Positions 25,023-32,894 of a stretch of DNA of 37,475 bases are shown piece after piece. Made by a program: the position numbers and the translations under genes. The notes under the pieces are model-generated. The model ran no database searches. It worked only from the letters and a program-made list of their open reading frames with translations, and was not told the origin of the DNA. Numbering within the stretch: the first letter of the stretch is position 1; the number at the start of each line of letters is the position of its first letter. Location of the stretch: positions 1 to 37,475 of the forward strand of contig JBCCXL010000036.1 in NCBI GenBank assembly GCA_039191605.1, written 5' to 3'. The DNA comes from JBCCXL01 sp039191605. Its GTDB lineage: Bacteria; Acidobacteriota; Thermoanaerobaculia; Multivoradales; JAHZIX01.

Positions 25023-26126
25023 ATGGGATGGATCTCGGCGGTTTTCGCCCACAAGATGATCAGCTTCGCCATCGACGCTGGACTCGAGGGCGAAGCTCTA
25101 CGCTCTCGAGCACCGAATCCCCAACGGGTGCGTGTCCGGCTGCTGCGTGCCGTGGGCCTCGATCCCGAGTCCGTCGTCGATCCGGAGCGGATGATCACTG
25201 ACACTGACTTCTTCGCCCTGCTGGAGCGGATCGCGGAGGAGGTGGAGGGAGGGCGTAGCGTTCCGCTGCGGGTCGGCGCCTCGATGCGCTGCGACGACTA
25301 CGGTGCCTTCGGGCTAGCCTTCAAGTCGGCGATCGATCTCGAGAGCTCCTATCTGCGGGTGGAGCGCTACGGCCGGGTGGTGACCAGCATTTCGAATTTC
25401 CGCCTCGTCGAGGCCGAAGACTTAGAGAGCGCAGATGTGGAGGGCGCAGATATGGAGGGCGCAGACTCCGTCTTCATGGAGGTGATTCCCGGGGAGATCG
25501 ACCGCCTTGGCCTGCGGATGACCAACGAGCTCGCCCTCGGGGCCGCTACCGCCCTCAGTCGGGAAGTCGGTCAGCAGGGCTTTGCCCCGCTGGCGGTGCA
25601 CATCTCTCACTCGACGCCGGAGGACGTCTCCGCCTTCGAGGCGCACTTCCGCTGCCCGCTGTGCTTCGATGCCCGGCGCGACGCCCTGGAGGTCTCTCGG
25701 GAACAGCTTCGGCAACCCAATCGTCTCGGCGACACGTCGATCTCGCGCTTCTTCGACACTCATCTCGAGGACGCCCTGGCCCACCTTCCCGGCGATCAGG
25801 ATCTCGGCCGCCGCGTGCGGGCGGAGATCGCCCAGGCCCTCAGCGAGGGCGTGCCGCGGCTGCCGCGGCTGGCGGCGAGGCTGGGGATGAGCGCTCGCAC
25901 CCTGCAGCGGAGATTGGGGGAGGCCAGCCTCAGCTACCGGGATCTCGTCGACCAGGCCCGCCGTGAGCTGGCGGACCACCTGCTGCGGAAGACGGATTAC
26001 GGCCTCGCGGAGATCGCCTTTCTCACCGGCTTTTCGGAGCAGAGCGCCTTCAACCGGGCCTTCAAGCGGTGGGCGGGGAAGCCCCCGAGGGCTTACCGGG
26101 ACGAGGCCCGGCCGGGCATGGCCTGA
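25023..26126 (+). CDS. AraC-family transcriptional regulator
   Basis: A 367-residue regulator with an N-terminal ligand-binding region of the arabinose-binding-like type (PF12625 style; SMRCDDYGAFGLAFKSA) and two C-terminal helix-turn-helix motifs (LAARLGMSARTLQRRLGE and IAFLTGFSEQSAFNRAFKRW). It is divergent from the HExxH membrane protein over about 117 bp, so it may control that gene or itself. Three 15-bp repeat units (25425-25469) encode an acidic ESADVEGADMEGADS stretch in the middle of the protein. Confidence 0.92.
   Translation: MGWISAVFAHKMISFAIDAGLEGEALRSRAPNPQRVRVRLLRAVGLDPESVVDPERMITDTDFFALLERIAEEVEGGRSVPLRVGASMRCDDYGAFGLAFKSAIDLESSYLRVERYGRVVTSISNFRLVEAEDLESADVEGADMEGADSVFMEVIPGEIDRLGLRMTNELALGAATALSREVGQQGFAPLAVHISHSTPEDVSAFEAHFRCPLCFDARRDALEVSREQLRQPNRLGDTSISRFFDTHLEDALAHLPGDQDLGRRVRAEIAQALSEGVPRLPRLAARLGMSARTLQRRLGEASLSYRDLVDQARRELADHLLRKTDYGLAEIAFLTGFSEQSAFNRAFKRWAGKPPRAYRDEARPGMA
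25425..25469. repeat. Three 15-bp in-frame tandem units in the AraC gene
   Basis: GAGAGCGCAGATGTG, GAGGGCGCAGATATG and GAGGGCGCAGACTCC lie head to tail and encode acidic pentapeptides of the form E(S/G)AD(V/M). Confidence 0.8.
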
Positions 26127-26172
26127 TCTGGCCAGTTCGGTCGGCTAGCCCAGTCTTCGATGCAACCCTGTC

Positions 26173-28671
26173 TTAGATATAACCCAGGGCCTTGAGGCCC
26201 TCCCGCTCCTCGGCGCTCACCATGCCGACGCTCTCGGCCTTGCCGGGTTCTCCCAGCAGTCGGTAGAGCCAGGAGAGCACCGCCTCCGGCTGGGCGTCCT
26301 CGGGGCAGGGGACGGGGCTCCAATTCCAGGCCTCGCCGGCGAGGCATTCCCCGCCGCCCTCCCAGACGATACTGCGGCTCACGGGACGCTGCACCCCATA
26401 GGCGTGGGGGGCGATCTTGAGAGCCGGAGGAAGGGGGTGCACCCGGCTCTCGTGCTCTTCCATCAGCACGTAGCGGTGGCGGTCCCGGGGCGTCTCGAGC
26501 CCCGGCGCTTTTTCTTCGTTGCCTTCCGTCGGGGCGCCGTATTGCGGCGCGAGGGCAGAGACCACGCTCCCCAGAGGAAGGGGCAGACCGTCCATCGGCG
26601 GTGGCTCGATCTCCAGCAGCTCCAGGACCGTCGGCAGCAGATCGACCTGAGAGACCAAGGTATCGCTGCGCCGGGCTTCCCGCTGGCCGGGGAATTTGAC
26701 CATGAAGGGGATCTCCATCAGCTCCGTGTCCAGGCGCCCGGAGTGGGAGTAATAGCCTCCCTCTCCCAGCAGCTCACCGTGATCGGCCACCGTGATCACC
26801 AGCGCCTGGTCCCACAGGTCACGCTCCTTCAGGGCGTGAAAGAGGCGCCCGATCTGTTCGTCCATGAAGGCCACCTCGGCGTCGTAGGCGGCCCGCATCC
26901 AGCGCAGCTCTCCCTCGGTGGCCGGGGCCTCGCCATCGATGATCGTGCGCCAGGCGTTGGCGTCGCCGCGATCGAAGCGTTCCCAGGCGGAGCCCTCGGT
27001 GAGCTCCGCCCGCAGCGCCTCGACCCCCGTGAGGTTCTCGAAGCGCTCCGGGGCGCGGAACATGGCGTGGGGATCGAAGTAGTTGATGAACAGAAAGAGG
27101 GGCTTGCGATAGTGGCGCTCGAGGGTATTCAGGGCCAGGTTGGTGAGATGGTCCCCGGCGGATTCGAAGCGCTGAGGGTTGCGGTAGCGCAGGAAGCCCT
27201 GGCTCACCCCGTAGCGATGGGAGCACAGCTTGCCGCCGGCAAAGCCGGCGGTGAAATAGCCCCGGCGTCGCAGGATCGAGGCGATGGTGGGGATATCGGC
27301 GGAGAGGAATTGCTGGCTCACCCCGGCGCCGTGGTGGGAGGGGTAGCGGCCGGTCATCATCGAGGCGTGGGACGGCAGGGTCCAGGGGGCGGTGGCGTAG
27401 CCGCGCTCGTAGACCGTGGCGGCGGCGGCGAATTCGCTGAGATTGGGGGTCAGCTTGGGGTCTCCGCCGTAGGCCGAGAGGGCATCTCGCCGGGTCGTGT
27501 CGAGGGTGATCAGGATCACCGGCGGCTGCTTCGGCGGTGGCTCCGAACCCGCCTCCGCCTCGCTGGATGCCGCCTCGAAGGAGGGCTCGCCGACCAGCAG
27601 CAGCCCCGCCGGGCCGTCTTTCATCGCCGCCTCCAGCACGAGCTTTTGGGAGCCTTTCACCAGCGGGACTCGCCACGGCTGCTGAGTGCCGGGGGCGAGA
27701 CGTAGGGTCTGGGACTTTTCCCCGGGGACCCCGGAGACGGTGAGGGTGGTCGGCGTATCCGACAGGTTCTCCACGGTGGTGTGGAAATGCCCGGCAGTGT
27801 CCAGGTGCAGGGGGATCTCTTTTTTGCCCGGGGCGGTGAACAGCAGTCCGCCGTACTTCCTCTTCTTCTTTCCGGTGACGCTGACGGTGAGAAAGTCCGC
27901 CAGGAGCTGCAGCCGGGGGCGCTCTTCGGGCCGCATCTTCACCACTCCATCGCCGCTGTCTCCGGCGTCCGATCCATCCCCCACCGTGTAGGCGACCCGC
28001 CGGAAGACGTTGTCGAGACGATCGCGGCCCCCGGCGCCAGGCTCGCGGCCTACTTCCAGCACGTGGGGGCCAGCAATCAGGGCCGCGGGCTCGATGGTGA
28101 CCCGCAGGTTGCCCCCCTCGTCCTGCTGTACCTCGACCGGCTGTCCGTTCCAGCGCGCCACGAAGGGGAAGGCGGCGGTAGCGGAATCCGGATCGAGGTA
28201 GAGGGTGAAGGGAGTCTCGAGATTTTCGGAGATGCGCAGGCGGAGGGTGGCGGATCCGCGGAAGGACCAATGTTCTTCTCGCTCCTGCTGCCCGGCGGAG
28301 TCCGCTGCCGGCAGCAGCCCCCAGTTGTGGTCTGGGGCCACCAGCAGCGAGCCGGGGAAGACCACTTCGCCGTAGGGTAGAGAGCCGGGGCCCAGGACCT
28401 GCTCCTGTCCAGCGGGTCCGCAGGCGCTGATCCAGCACAGGGAGAGCAGCAGGAGCGCCAGGGCTCTGAGGCCACCCCGGGCTTCAGCGCGGAGGCCACC
28501 AAGGTGGTTTCTACGGTGGAGCCAAAGATGCCTCTCGGACTGCCTCTTTGGGCGTTCACCGAGATCCCCATCTTGCCTAGCGATGAATCCGCCGGAGCTT
28601 CGCCGTGCAGGACGTGTCCGCCGGGCTCGGGGATAGGGCTTCTGGCTCGAATCGATGGCGTCGTAGGGCAC
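26173..28671 (-). CDS. Sulfatase-superfamily lipoprotein
   Basis: An alkaline-phosphatase-superfamily hydrolase of 832 residues. The GTG at 28671 has GGGAGGA 7 nt upstream. About 66 Arg-rich residues precede a hydrophobic segment and the lipobox-like WISAC (Cys84), so it is predicted to be lipidated and outside the cytoplasm. A beta-rich N-terminal part (100-380) leads to the catalytic domain with metal-binding LITLDTTRRD (388-396), WTLPSH (430-435) and later DHGE. The site where true sulfatases have Cys/Ser-x-Pro-x-Arg reads Thr-Leu-Pro-Ser-His, so formylglycine formation is not expected. It may be a phosphodiesterase or phosphotransferase. It follows the M16 pair on the same strand, but its own promoter-like region lies upstream. 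Confidence 0.83.
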   Translation of the reverse strand: MPYDAIDSSQKPYPRARRTRPARRSSGGFIARQDGDLGERPKRQSERHLWLHRRNHLGGLRAEARGGLRALALLLLSLCWISACGPAGQEQVLGPGSLPYGEVVFPGSLLVAPDHNWGLLPAADSAGQQEREEHWSFRGSATLRLRISENLETPFTLYLDPDSATAAFPFVARWNGQPVEVQQDEGGNLRVTIEPAALIAGPHVLEVGREPGAGGRDRLDNVFRRVAYTVGDGSDAGDSGDGVVKMRPEERPRLQLLADFLTVSVTGKKKRKYGGLLFTAPGKKEIPLHLDTAGHFHTTVENLSDTPTTLTVSGVPGEKSQTLRLAPGTQQPWRVPLVKGSQKLVLEAAMKDGPAGLLLVGEPSFEAASSEAEAGSEPPPKQPPVILITLDTTRRDALSAYGGDPKLTPNLSEFAAAATVYERGYATAPWTLPSHASMMTGRYPSHHGAGVSQQFLSADIPTIASILRRRGYFTAGFAGGKLCSHRYGVSQGFLRYRNPQRFESAGDHLTNLALNTLERHYRKPLFLFINYFDPHAMFRAPERFENLTGVEALRAELTEGSAWERFDRGDANAWRTIIDGEAPATEGELRWMRAAYDAEVAFMDEQIGRLFHALKERDLWDQALVITVADHGELLGEGGYYSHSGRLDTELMEIPFMVKFPGQREARRSDTLVSQVDLLPTVLELLEIEPPPMDGLPLPLGSVVSALAPQYGAPTEGNEEKAPGLETPRDRHRYVLMEEHESRVHPLPPALKIAPHAYGVQRPVSRSIVWEGGGECLAGEAWNWSPVPCPEDAQPEAVLSWLYRLLGEPGKAESVGMVSAEEREGLKALGYI

Positions 28672-28680
28672 GAATCATTC

Positions 28681-28720
28681 CTCCCGACCCGCAGCGCGAC
28701 AGCACGCGGTGGGTCGGGAG
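28681..28720. promoter_or_regulatory. Perfect 10-bp inverted repeat covering the sulfatase ribosome binding site
   Basis: CTCCCGACCC (28681-28690) and its exact complement GGGTCGGGAG (28711-28720) flank a 20-nt interior. On the minus strand the proximal arm contains GGGAG of the Shine-Dalgarno sequence. It may be an operator at the transcription start or an RNA hairpin hiding the ribosome binding site. Confidence 0.55.
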
Positions 28721-28722
28721 CG

Positions 28723-28728
28723 ATTATA
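28723..28728 (-). promoter_or_regulatory. -10 element TATAAT upstream of the sulfatase gene
   Basis: A consensus TATAAT on the minus strand (ATTATA as given) in otherwise GC-rich DNA. The expected start point, about 28716, falls inside the distal arm of the inverted repeat. No good -35 hexamer is visible at 16-18 nt. Confidence 0.45.
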
Positions 28729-28807
28729 GGCGCCGACGGCGGAGAAGGGGGACCTCAGAGAGGCTTGGGAACCGCCGCCGTCATCGCTTCTGGTCTTTGA
28801 GGGAGGG

Positions 28808-30439
28808 CTAGGCGTCGCTCTCGCTAGCCTCCGCCGAGGCCACTTCCTCAGCTCCGGTTTCCACCGGCTCCAGGGTCACCGGATCCCGCAGCGGCAGCAG
28901 GGTCGGCTCTCCGGGGTAGACGCTCTCCATGGTGGCGCGGCCGTCGGCGTCCCCGGCGGCGATAACGGGCCAATCGCCGACCATCACCAGGATCATGTCG
29001 TCCGAGTGCAGGTGGGTCTGCGCCACCCGCTGCACGTCCGCCACGGTCACCGCCTCGATGCGCTGGCGGAAGAGCTCCCAATACGAGTTGGGGCGTCCGG
29101 AGATCTCGTCCGACAGCAGCGTGGCCGCCACCTGGCTGGTGGATTGGAAGGTCTGGGGGAAGCTCTCTACCAGGGCGGACTTCGCCAGCTGGAGCTCCGC
29201 GTCGCTCACCGGCTCCGACTGGATGCGCCGAATTTCCTCCAGGGCGATCTTGGTGGCCAGCGCCACGGTGTCGCTCTTGGACTGGAAGTAGGCGAAGAAC
29301 TGGCCCTCGTAATAGGGGTTCATCAAGTACAGAGAGCCGGCGCTGTAGGCCAGACCCTCGTCGGAGCGGATGCGCTTGAGCAGGCGGGAAGTGAAGCCGC
29401 CGGCGCCGAGGATGTGGTTCATCACCCGCAGCGCCGGGGCGTCGGCGTTATCCCATTCGGCGCTCCACTGCAGCGCCCGATGGCCGAGGTAGACCCGGCC
29501 CTGGGGGATCTCCTTCTGCACCACGTAGAGCCCTGGTTCCGCGCTGGCCTCTGGGGTGGGAGGGGGCCAGGGGGCCTCCTCGCCGCGCTCCCAGCCCTCC
29601 AGATGCTTTTCTAGGCTGGCCAGGATCTCCCGGGTGTCGACATCGCCGGCAACGGCGAAGGAAAGGTTGGCGGGGGTCCACCAGCGGCGGTGGAAGGACA
29701 CCAGATCCGCCTGCTGGATGGAGCTCAGCTCGGGACCGGTGGAGCGAGTGGTGGCGTAGAAGTCTTCGCCGTAAAGCAGCCACCCCCAGTTGCGGGTCTC
29801 GATATCCGCTGGGTTGTCGTTGCGACGCTTCAGGCTCTCCAAGGCGCGGTCCTTGGCCACCTGAAGGCGATCGGCGTCGAAGCGCGGGTTGCGCATCATG
29901 TCGAAGAAGAGGTCGAGGCATTCCTCCCACACCGGGGTGATGCAGCTCAGAGTGGCGCTGGTCTGCTCGAGATCGGCGTTGACGTCGAGATCCGCGGCGT
30001 AGAAGTCCACCTGCTCGTCGAAGGCCTCGGGGGAGAGGCTCTCGGTACCGCCGGAGCGCAGCACCTCGGCGGCGAGGGTGGCGAGGCCGGTCTGCTCCAC
30101 CGGATCGAGGTAGGCGCCGGCTCGCGCGCTCACCGCCAGCCGGATCAGCGGCAGGGAGCGGTCTTCCACCACGAAGACCGGAATGTCTCCGGCGATGACG
30201 TGACGGTAATCGGCGCCGTTGGGGGGAGAGAATTCCAGCGATTGGAAGACGAGATCGTCCGGCGAAGCGGGGATCGCGTCGGAGCCATCGTCCGCCTGGG
30301 CTGCGGCGGGGAGCCACAGCCCCCCTGCCGATAGGAAAGCTGCCAGCAGGGGAGCCGTCAGCAGGCCCATGACCGAGCTGCTCAACGGGGCGTTCTTCAG
30401 CGCGGTGCGACGGAAGAACCGGGAATCGGCGGACTTCAT
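28808..30439 (-). CDS. M16-family peptidase-like protein lacking the zinc site
   Basis: About 543 residues from ATG 30439, with a strong AAGGAGGT ribosome binding site and a 4-nt overlap with the stop of the upstream M16 gene. It begins with a signal-peptide-like segment (hydrophobic run ending PAAAQA) and has the two M16 domains; the second contains ILGAGGFTSRLLKRIRSDEGLAYS. Where catalytic members have HxxEH, this protein reads TGLATLAAEVL, so it should be the inactive partner of the adjacent gene product, as in other paired M16 systems such as mitochondrial processing peptidase. Confidence 0.88.
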   Translation of the reverse strand: MKSADSRFFRRTALKNAPLSSSVMGLLTAPLLAAFLSAGGLWLPAAAQADDGSDAIPASPDDLVFQSLEFSPPNGADYRHVIAGDIPVFVVEDRSLPLIRLAVSARAGAYLDPVEQTGLATLAAEVLRSGGTESLSPEAFDEQVDFYAADLDVNADLEQTSATLSCITPVWEECLDLFFDMMRNPRFDADRLQVAKDRALESLKRRNDNPADIETRNWGWLLYGEDFYATTRSTGPELSSIQQADLVSFHRRWWTPANLSFAVAGDVDTREILASLEKHLEGWERGEEAPWPPPTPEASAEPGLYVVQKEIPQGRVYLGHRALQWSAEWDNADAPALRVMNHILGAGGFTSRLLKRIRSDEGLAYSAGSLYLMNPYYEGQFFAYFQSKSDTVALATKIALEEIRRIQSEPVSDAELQLAKSALVESFPQTFQSTSQVAATLLSDEISGRPNSYWELFRQRIEAVTVADVQRVAQTHLHSDDMILVMVGDWPVIAAGDADGRATMESVYPGEPTLLPLRDPVTLEPVETGAEEVASAEASESDA

Positions 30440-32337
30440 GAGGCACCTCCTTGGGCCAACTCTTCGATTCTCAAGCGGATCTCGCCCTCCAATAACTCGA
30501 GTACCGGCAATACCTGCGGATCGGCGCTCGCCTTGGCGGTCTCGATCTGGTTCAGCGTGCTCTTGAGCGACTCCACGTCGGTGGAGGCGCGGATCTGATT
30601 CACCTGGGCGAGGGCAGATTGCTGCATATTCGCCGGCAGGGCGGCGATCTCCGGGGGCAATTCCTCGGCGTTCTCGTCTCGGGTGTAGAGGCCGACGGCG
30701 CGGTTGTTGGCGCCGAAGTATTGCTTCGCCACCCGCTGCACGTCCTCGGCGGTCACCGCGAGGGTGTTCTCCGCCCACTCATTGAGGTAGCGCCAATTTC
30801 CCTGGCCCTCGTAGAAGAGCAGCTGAATCAGCAGGCCGAAGGGGCGCTCGAGGTTGCGATAGGCCTCGGCGGCGATCTGGTTCTTCACCTTCTGCAGCTC
30901 CCGCTCCCCCACCAGCTCGTTCTGTAGCTGGTCGATGATCTCGTACCAGGCGGACTCCAGCTGCTCTGGAGTGGTCTCTCCCTTGGCCTCCGCGCGGACT
31001 TCGAAGTAGCCCGCCCATTTGTTGGAGTTCTGGCTCGAGCTGGTGTTGGCGGCCAGGCCAGAGTTCAGCACCAGGCTGCGGTTGAGGCGGCCGGAGGGGC
31101 CGTTGAGCAGGCCCTGGAGCACGTCCAGGGCATAGGAGTCGGCGTGCTGCAAGGCTACGGTGTGGTACCAAACCTGAATCTGCGGCGGGCAGTTGCAGCT
31201 GGCGTCCATGCGCTTCTCCGCCAGCTGAGGCATCTCCAGGGTGATCACGTCCGGCGGCGGAGGGGAGGCGCTGAGGCGACCGAAGTATTTCTCCGCCAGC
31301 GCCTTGGCCTCGTCGATTTCGAAGTGACCGACCAGCACGCCGGTGAGGTTGTTGGGGGCGTAGTAGGTTTTGTAGTACGCCTCCGCCTGAGCCAGGGTGT
31401 AGCTCTCGAGGTCCGAGGGCCAGCCGATGGTGGGCCAGCTGTAGGGGTGGCTCTGCCAGAACATGGCGGCGAATTGCTCGTCGTACTTGCCGGTGGGGGT
31501 GGACTCGGTGCGCAGGCGGCGCTCCTCGTAGACCACGTCCCGCTCGGCGTAGAACTCGCGGAACACCGGCTCCAGCAGTCGGTCCGACTCCATCCAGTAC
31601 CAAAGCTCCAGCTTGTTGGCGGGGATCACCACGTAATAAGCGGTGAGGTCGGTGGTGGTGAAGGCGTTGGTGTTGGCGGCGCCGGCCTCGGCGTAGATGT
31701 GGTCGTACTCGTCCTTGATCATCAGCGAGCGCTGCTCGTCCAGCAGCTGGCGGTACTTCTGCTCCAGCTCCACCATCTCCGAGGTGCGGTTCTTGTCGGC
31801 GTAGGGATCGTCGATCTCGCCGTGGCGCCAGCGGGCTCGCTGCTCCACGTAGGCGGCCCGCAGCTGATCCTGAATCTGCTCCTGCTCCTGGATGATCTCC
31901 AGGTCCCGATCGATGTTCTTGGTCCCGATGCGGTGGGAGCCCTTGAACATCATGTGCTCAAAGAAATGGCTGATGCCGGTGATTCCCGGGCGCTCGTCGG
32001 CGGAGCCCACGTGGGCCACCCAGCCGGCGAAGACGGTGGTGAGCTCCGGTCGCTGCACCAGCAGAAATTCCATCCCGTTGTCGAGCTGGAAGGTCTCGAC
32101 GGGCACCTGGGCGAGATGGATCGGGGTGCCGTTGCCAGAGGTGGCTTCAGCATCGCTTCCCGGGGAGCTCGGGGTCTCGGAGCTAGCGGCTCCGGAGTTG
32201 GCGATCTCGTCGGCAAAGGCTCGATGCCCCTCACCGAGCCAACTATCACCGAGCCAGCCGATGCCGGACGGGTCGAGCCCGAGGGGGGCGAGTAGACAGA
32301 TCCCGAGAAGGGCGAGGAGGATGGGTCTCTTGCTCAT
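30436..32337 (-). CDS. M16-family zinc metallopeptidase, catalytic subunit
   Basis: A 633-residue exported protein with an N-terminal hydrophobic signal. The inverted zinc motif HFFEH (124-128), in the order used by pitrilysin/insulinase, is intact, and Glu250 in WYWMESDR is the likely third ligand. Between them about 60 residues (145-205) rich in Glu/Gln/Arg form a predicted coiled-coil insertion, which lengthens the usual spacing. The C-terminal half is the second M16 domain (GLLNGPSGRLNRSL). It is translationally coupled to the inactive M16 gene, so the two probably form a heterodimer in the envelope. Substrate unknown. Confidence 0.9.
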   Translation of the reverse strand: MSKRPILLALLGICLLAPLGLDPSGIGWLGDSWLGEGHRAFADEIANSGAASSETPSSPGSDAEATSGNGTPIHLAQVPVETFQLDNGMEFLLVQRPELTTVFAGWVAHVGSADERPGITGISHFFEHMMFKGSHRIGTKNIDRDLEIIQEQEQIQDQLRAAYVEQRARWRHGEIDDPYADKNRTSEMVELEQKYRQLLDEQRSLMIKDEYDHIYAEAGAANTNAFTTTDLTAYYVVIPANKLELWYWMESDRLLEPVFREFYAERDVVYEERRLRTESTPTGKYDEQFAAMFWQSHPYSWPTIGWPSDLESYTLAQAEAYYKTYYAPNNLTGVLVGHFEIDEAKALAEKYFGRLSASPPPPDVITLEMPQLAEKRMDASCNCPPQIQVWYHTVALQHADSYALDVLQGLLNGPSGRLNRSLVLNSGLAANTSSSQNSNKWAGYFEVRAEAKGETTPEQLESAWYEIIDQLQNELVGERELQKVKNQIAAEAYRNLERPFGLLIQLLFYEGQGNWRYLNEWAENTLAVTAEDVQRVAKQYFGANNRAVGLYTRDENAEELPPEIAALPANMQQSALAQVNQIRASTDVESLKSTLNQIETAKASADPQVLPVLELLEGEIRLRIEELAQGGAS

Positions 32338-32659
32338 GATGGATCCCGCGAGGTTGAGAACGTTGGAGCGCGGTGGGTAGGGGGGCGCGAAGACCCTGTA
32401 GCGTACCGGCTTTGCCGAAGGGGGTCCAGGGCCGGAGGCGGGCTTCGAAAGCCTTCCTGCCGACGGCTTCAGGCCTGCAAGAGCTTACGCTTCGCTACGA
32501 TGGGAGTTGCGCGACGAAAGGCTCCCGCGGCCCTGCCGCTGCAGCGGCTCAGCGGCGGGTTTTCGTTCTGGGGTTTCGCCTGGCTTCCCTTCACCCAATC
32601 CTTCGTCAAAAGGACGGTGTTCGGAGCAGTCTTGGCGAAAACTGGGGCAATCTTGAGGC

Positions 32660-32698
32660 AAAAAAAGAGAGCATTGGATCAAAAAGTTCCAGATGCTC
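32660..32698 (-). terminator. Intrinsic terminator, minus strand
   Basis: On the minus strand GAGCAT (32698-32693) pairs with ATGCTC (32674-32669), with extra inner GGA/TCC pairs, and is followed by TCTTTTTTT (7 T at 32666-32660). It is the clearest intrinsic terminator in the window. Confidence 0.6.
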
Positions 32699-32770
32699 AG
32701 GAGGACGGAAGCACCGAAGGGAATGACGCTTCCGCAAATCGCGCTAGGGTTGGGGTCTCAAGCTTTATGA
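32660..32770 (-). ncRNA. Candidate small RNA or leader attenuator
   Basis: Between the promoter at 32777-32804 and the intrinsic terminator at 32660-32698 lies about 110 nt that would be transcribed leftward. It contains a 7-bp hairpin (CGGAAGC/GCTTCCG, 32706-32712 with 32728-32734) and no open frame of note. It could be a free small RNA or an attenuated leader of the M16 operon, whose start codon is a further 320 nt downstream. I recognise no known RNA family. Inference only. Confidence 0.35.
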
Positions 32771-32776
32771 GTCCTT

Positions 32777-32804
32777 ATTGTAGCTTATTTGCATTTAAAG
32801 TCAA
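32777..32804 (-). promoter_or_regulatory. Sigma-70-like promoter TTGACT-N16-TACAAT
   Basis: On the minus strand TTGACT (32804-32799), a 16-nt AT-rich spacer and TACAAT (32782-32777). This is the best hexamer pair I found in the window. Expected start of transcription is about 32770. Confidence 0.55.
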
Positions 32805-32894
32805 TCTTATTTTTCATTGATGACACCATTCATTACAACGCTTCAATGCAGTATTTCGACCCAGCAACGCAATCCGGTGATTGCAATCAGTCAT

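Larger units (their letters stand above)
32338..32894. other. Long AT-rich spacer upstream of the M16 pair
   Basis: 557 bp between the moeZ 3' end and the M16 gene, with a marked drop in GC at about 32640-32900. It contains the promoter, hairpin and terminator described separately. It also holds a 16-nt hairpin GCAATC-CGGT-GATTGC (32869-32884) just after the moeZ stop and a perfect 14-bp palindrome GCCGCTGCAGCGGC (32535-32548). A plus-strand frame at 32500-32820 has no recognisable domain and is not called. Confidence 0.45.

Noticed and set aside
32500..32820. 106-residue plus-strand frame crossing the AT-rich spacer
   Set aside because: Its composition shifts abruptly with base content, it has no domain, and it runs antisense through the promoter and terminator found on the other strand.
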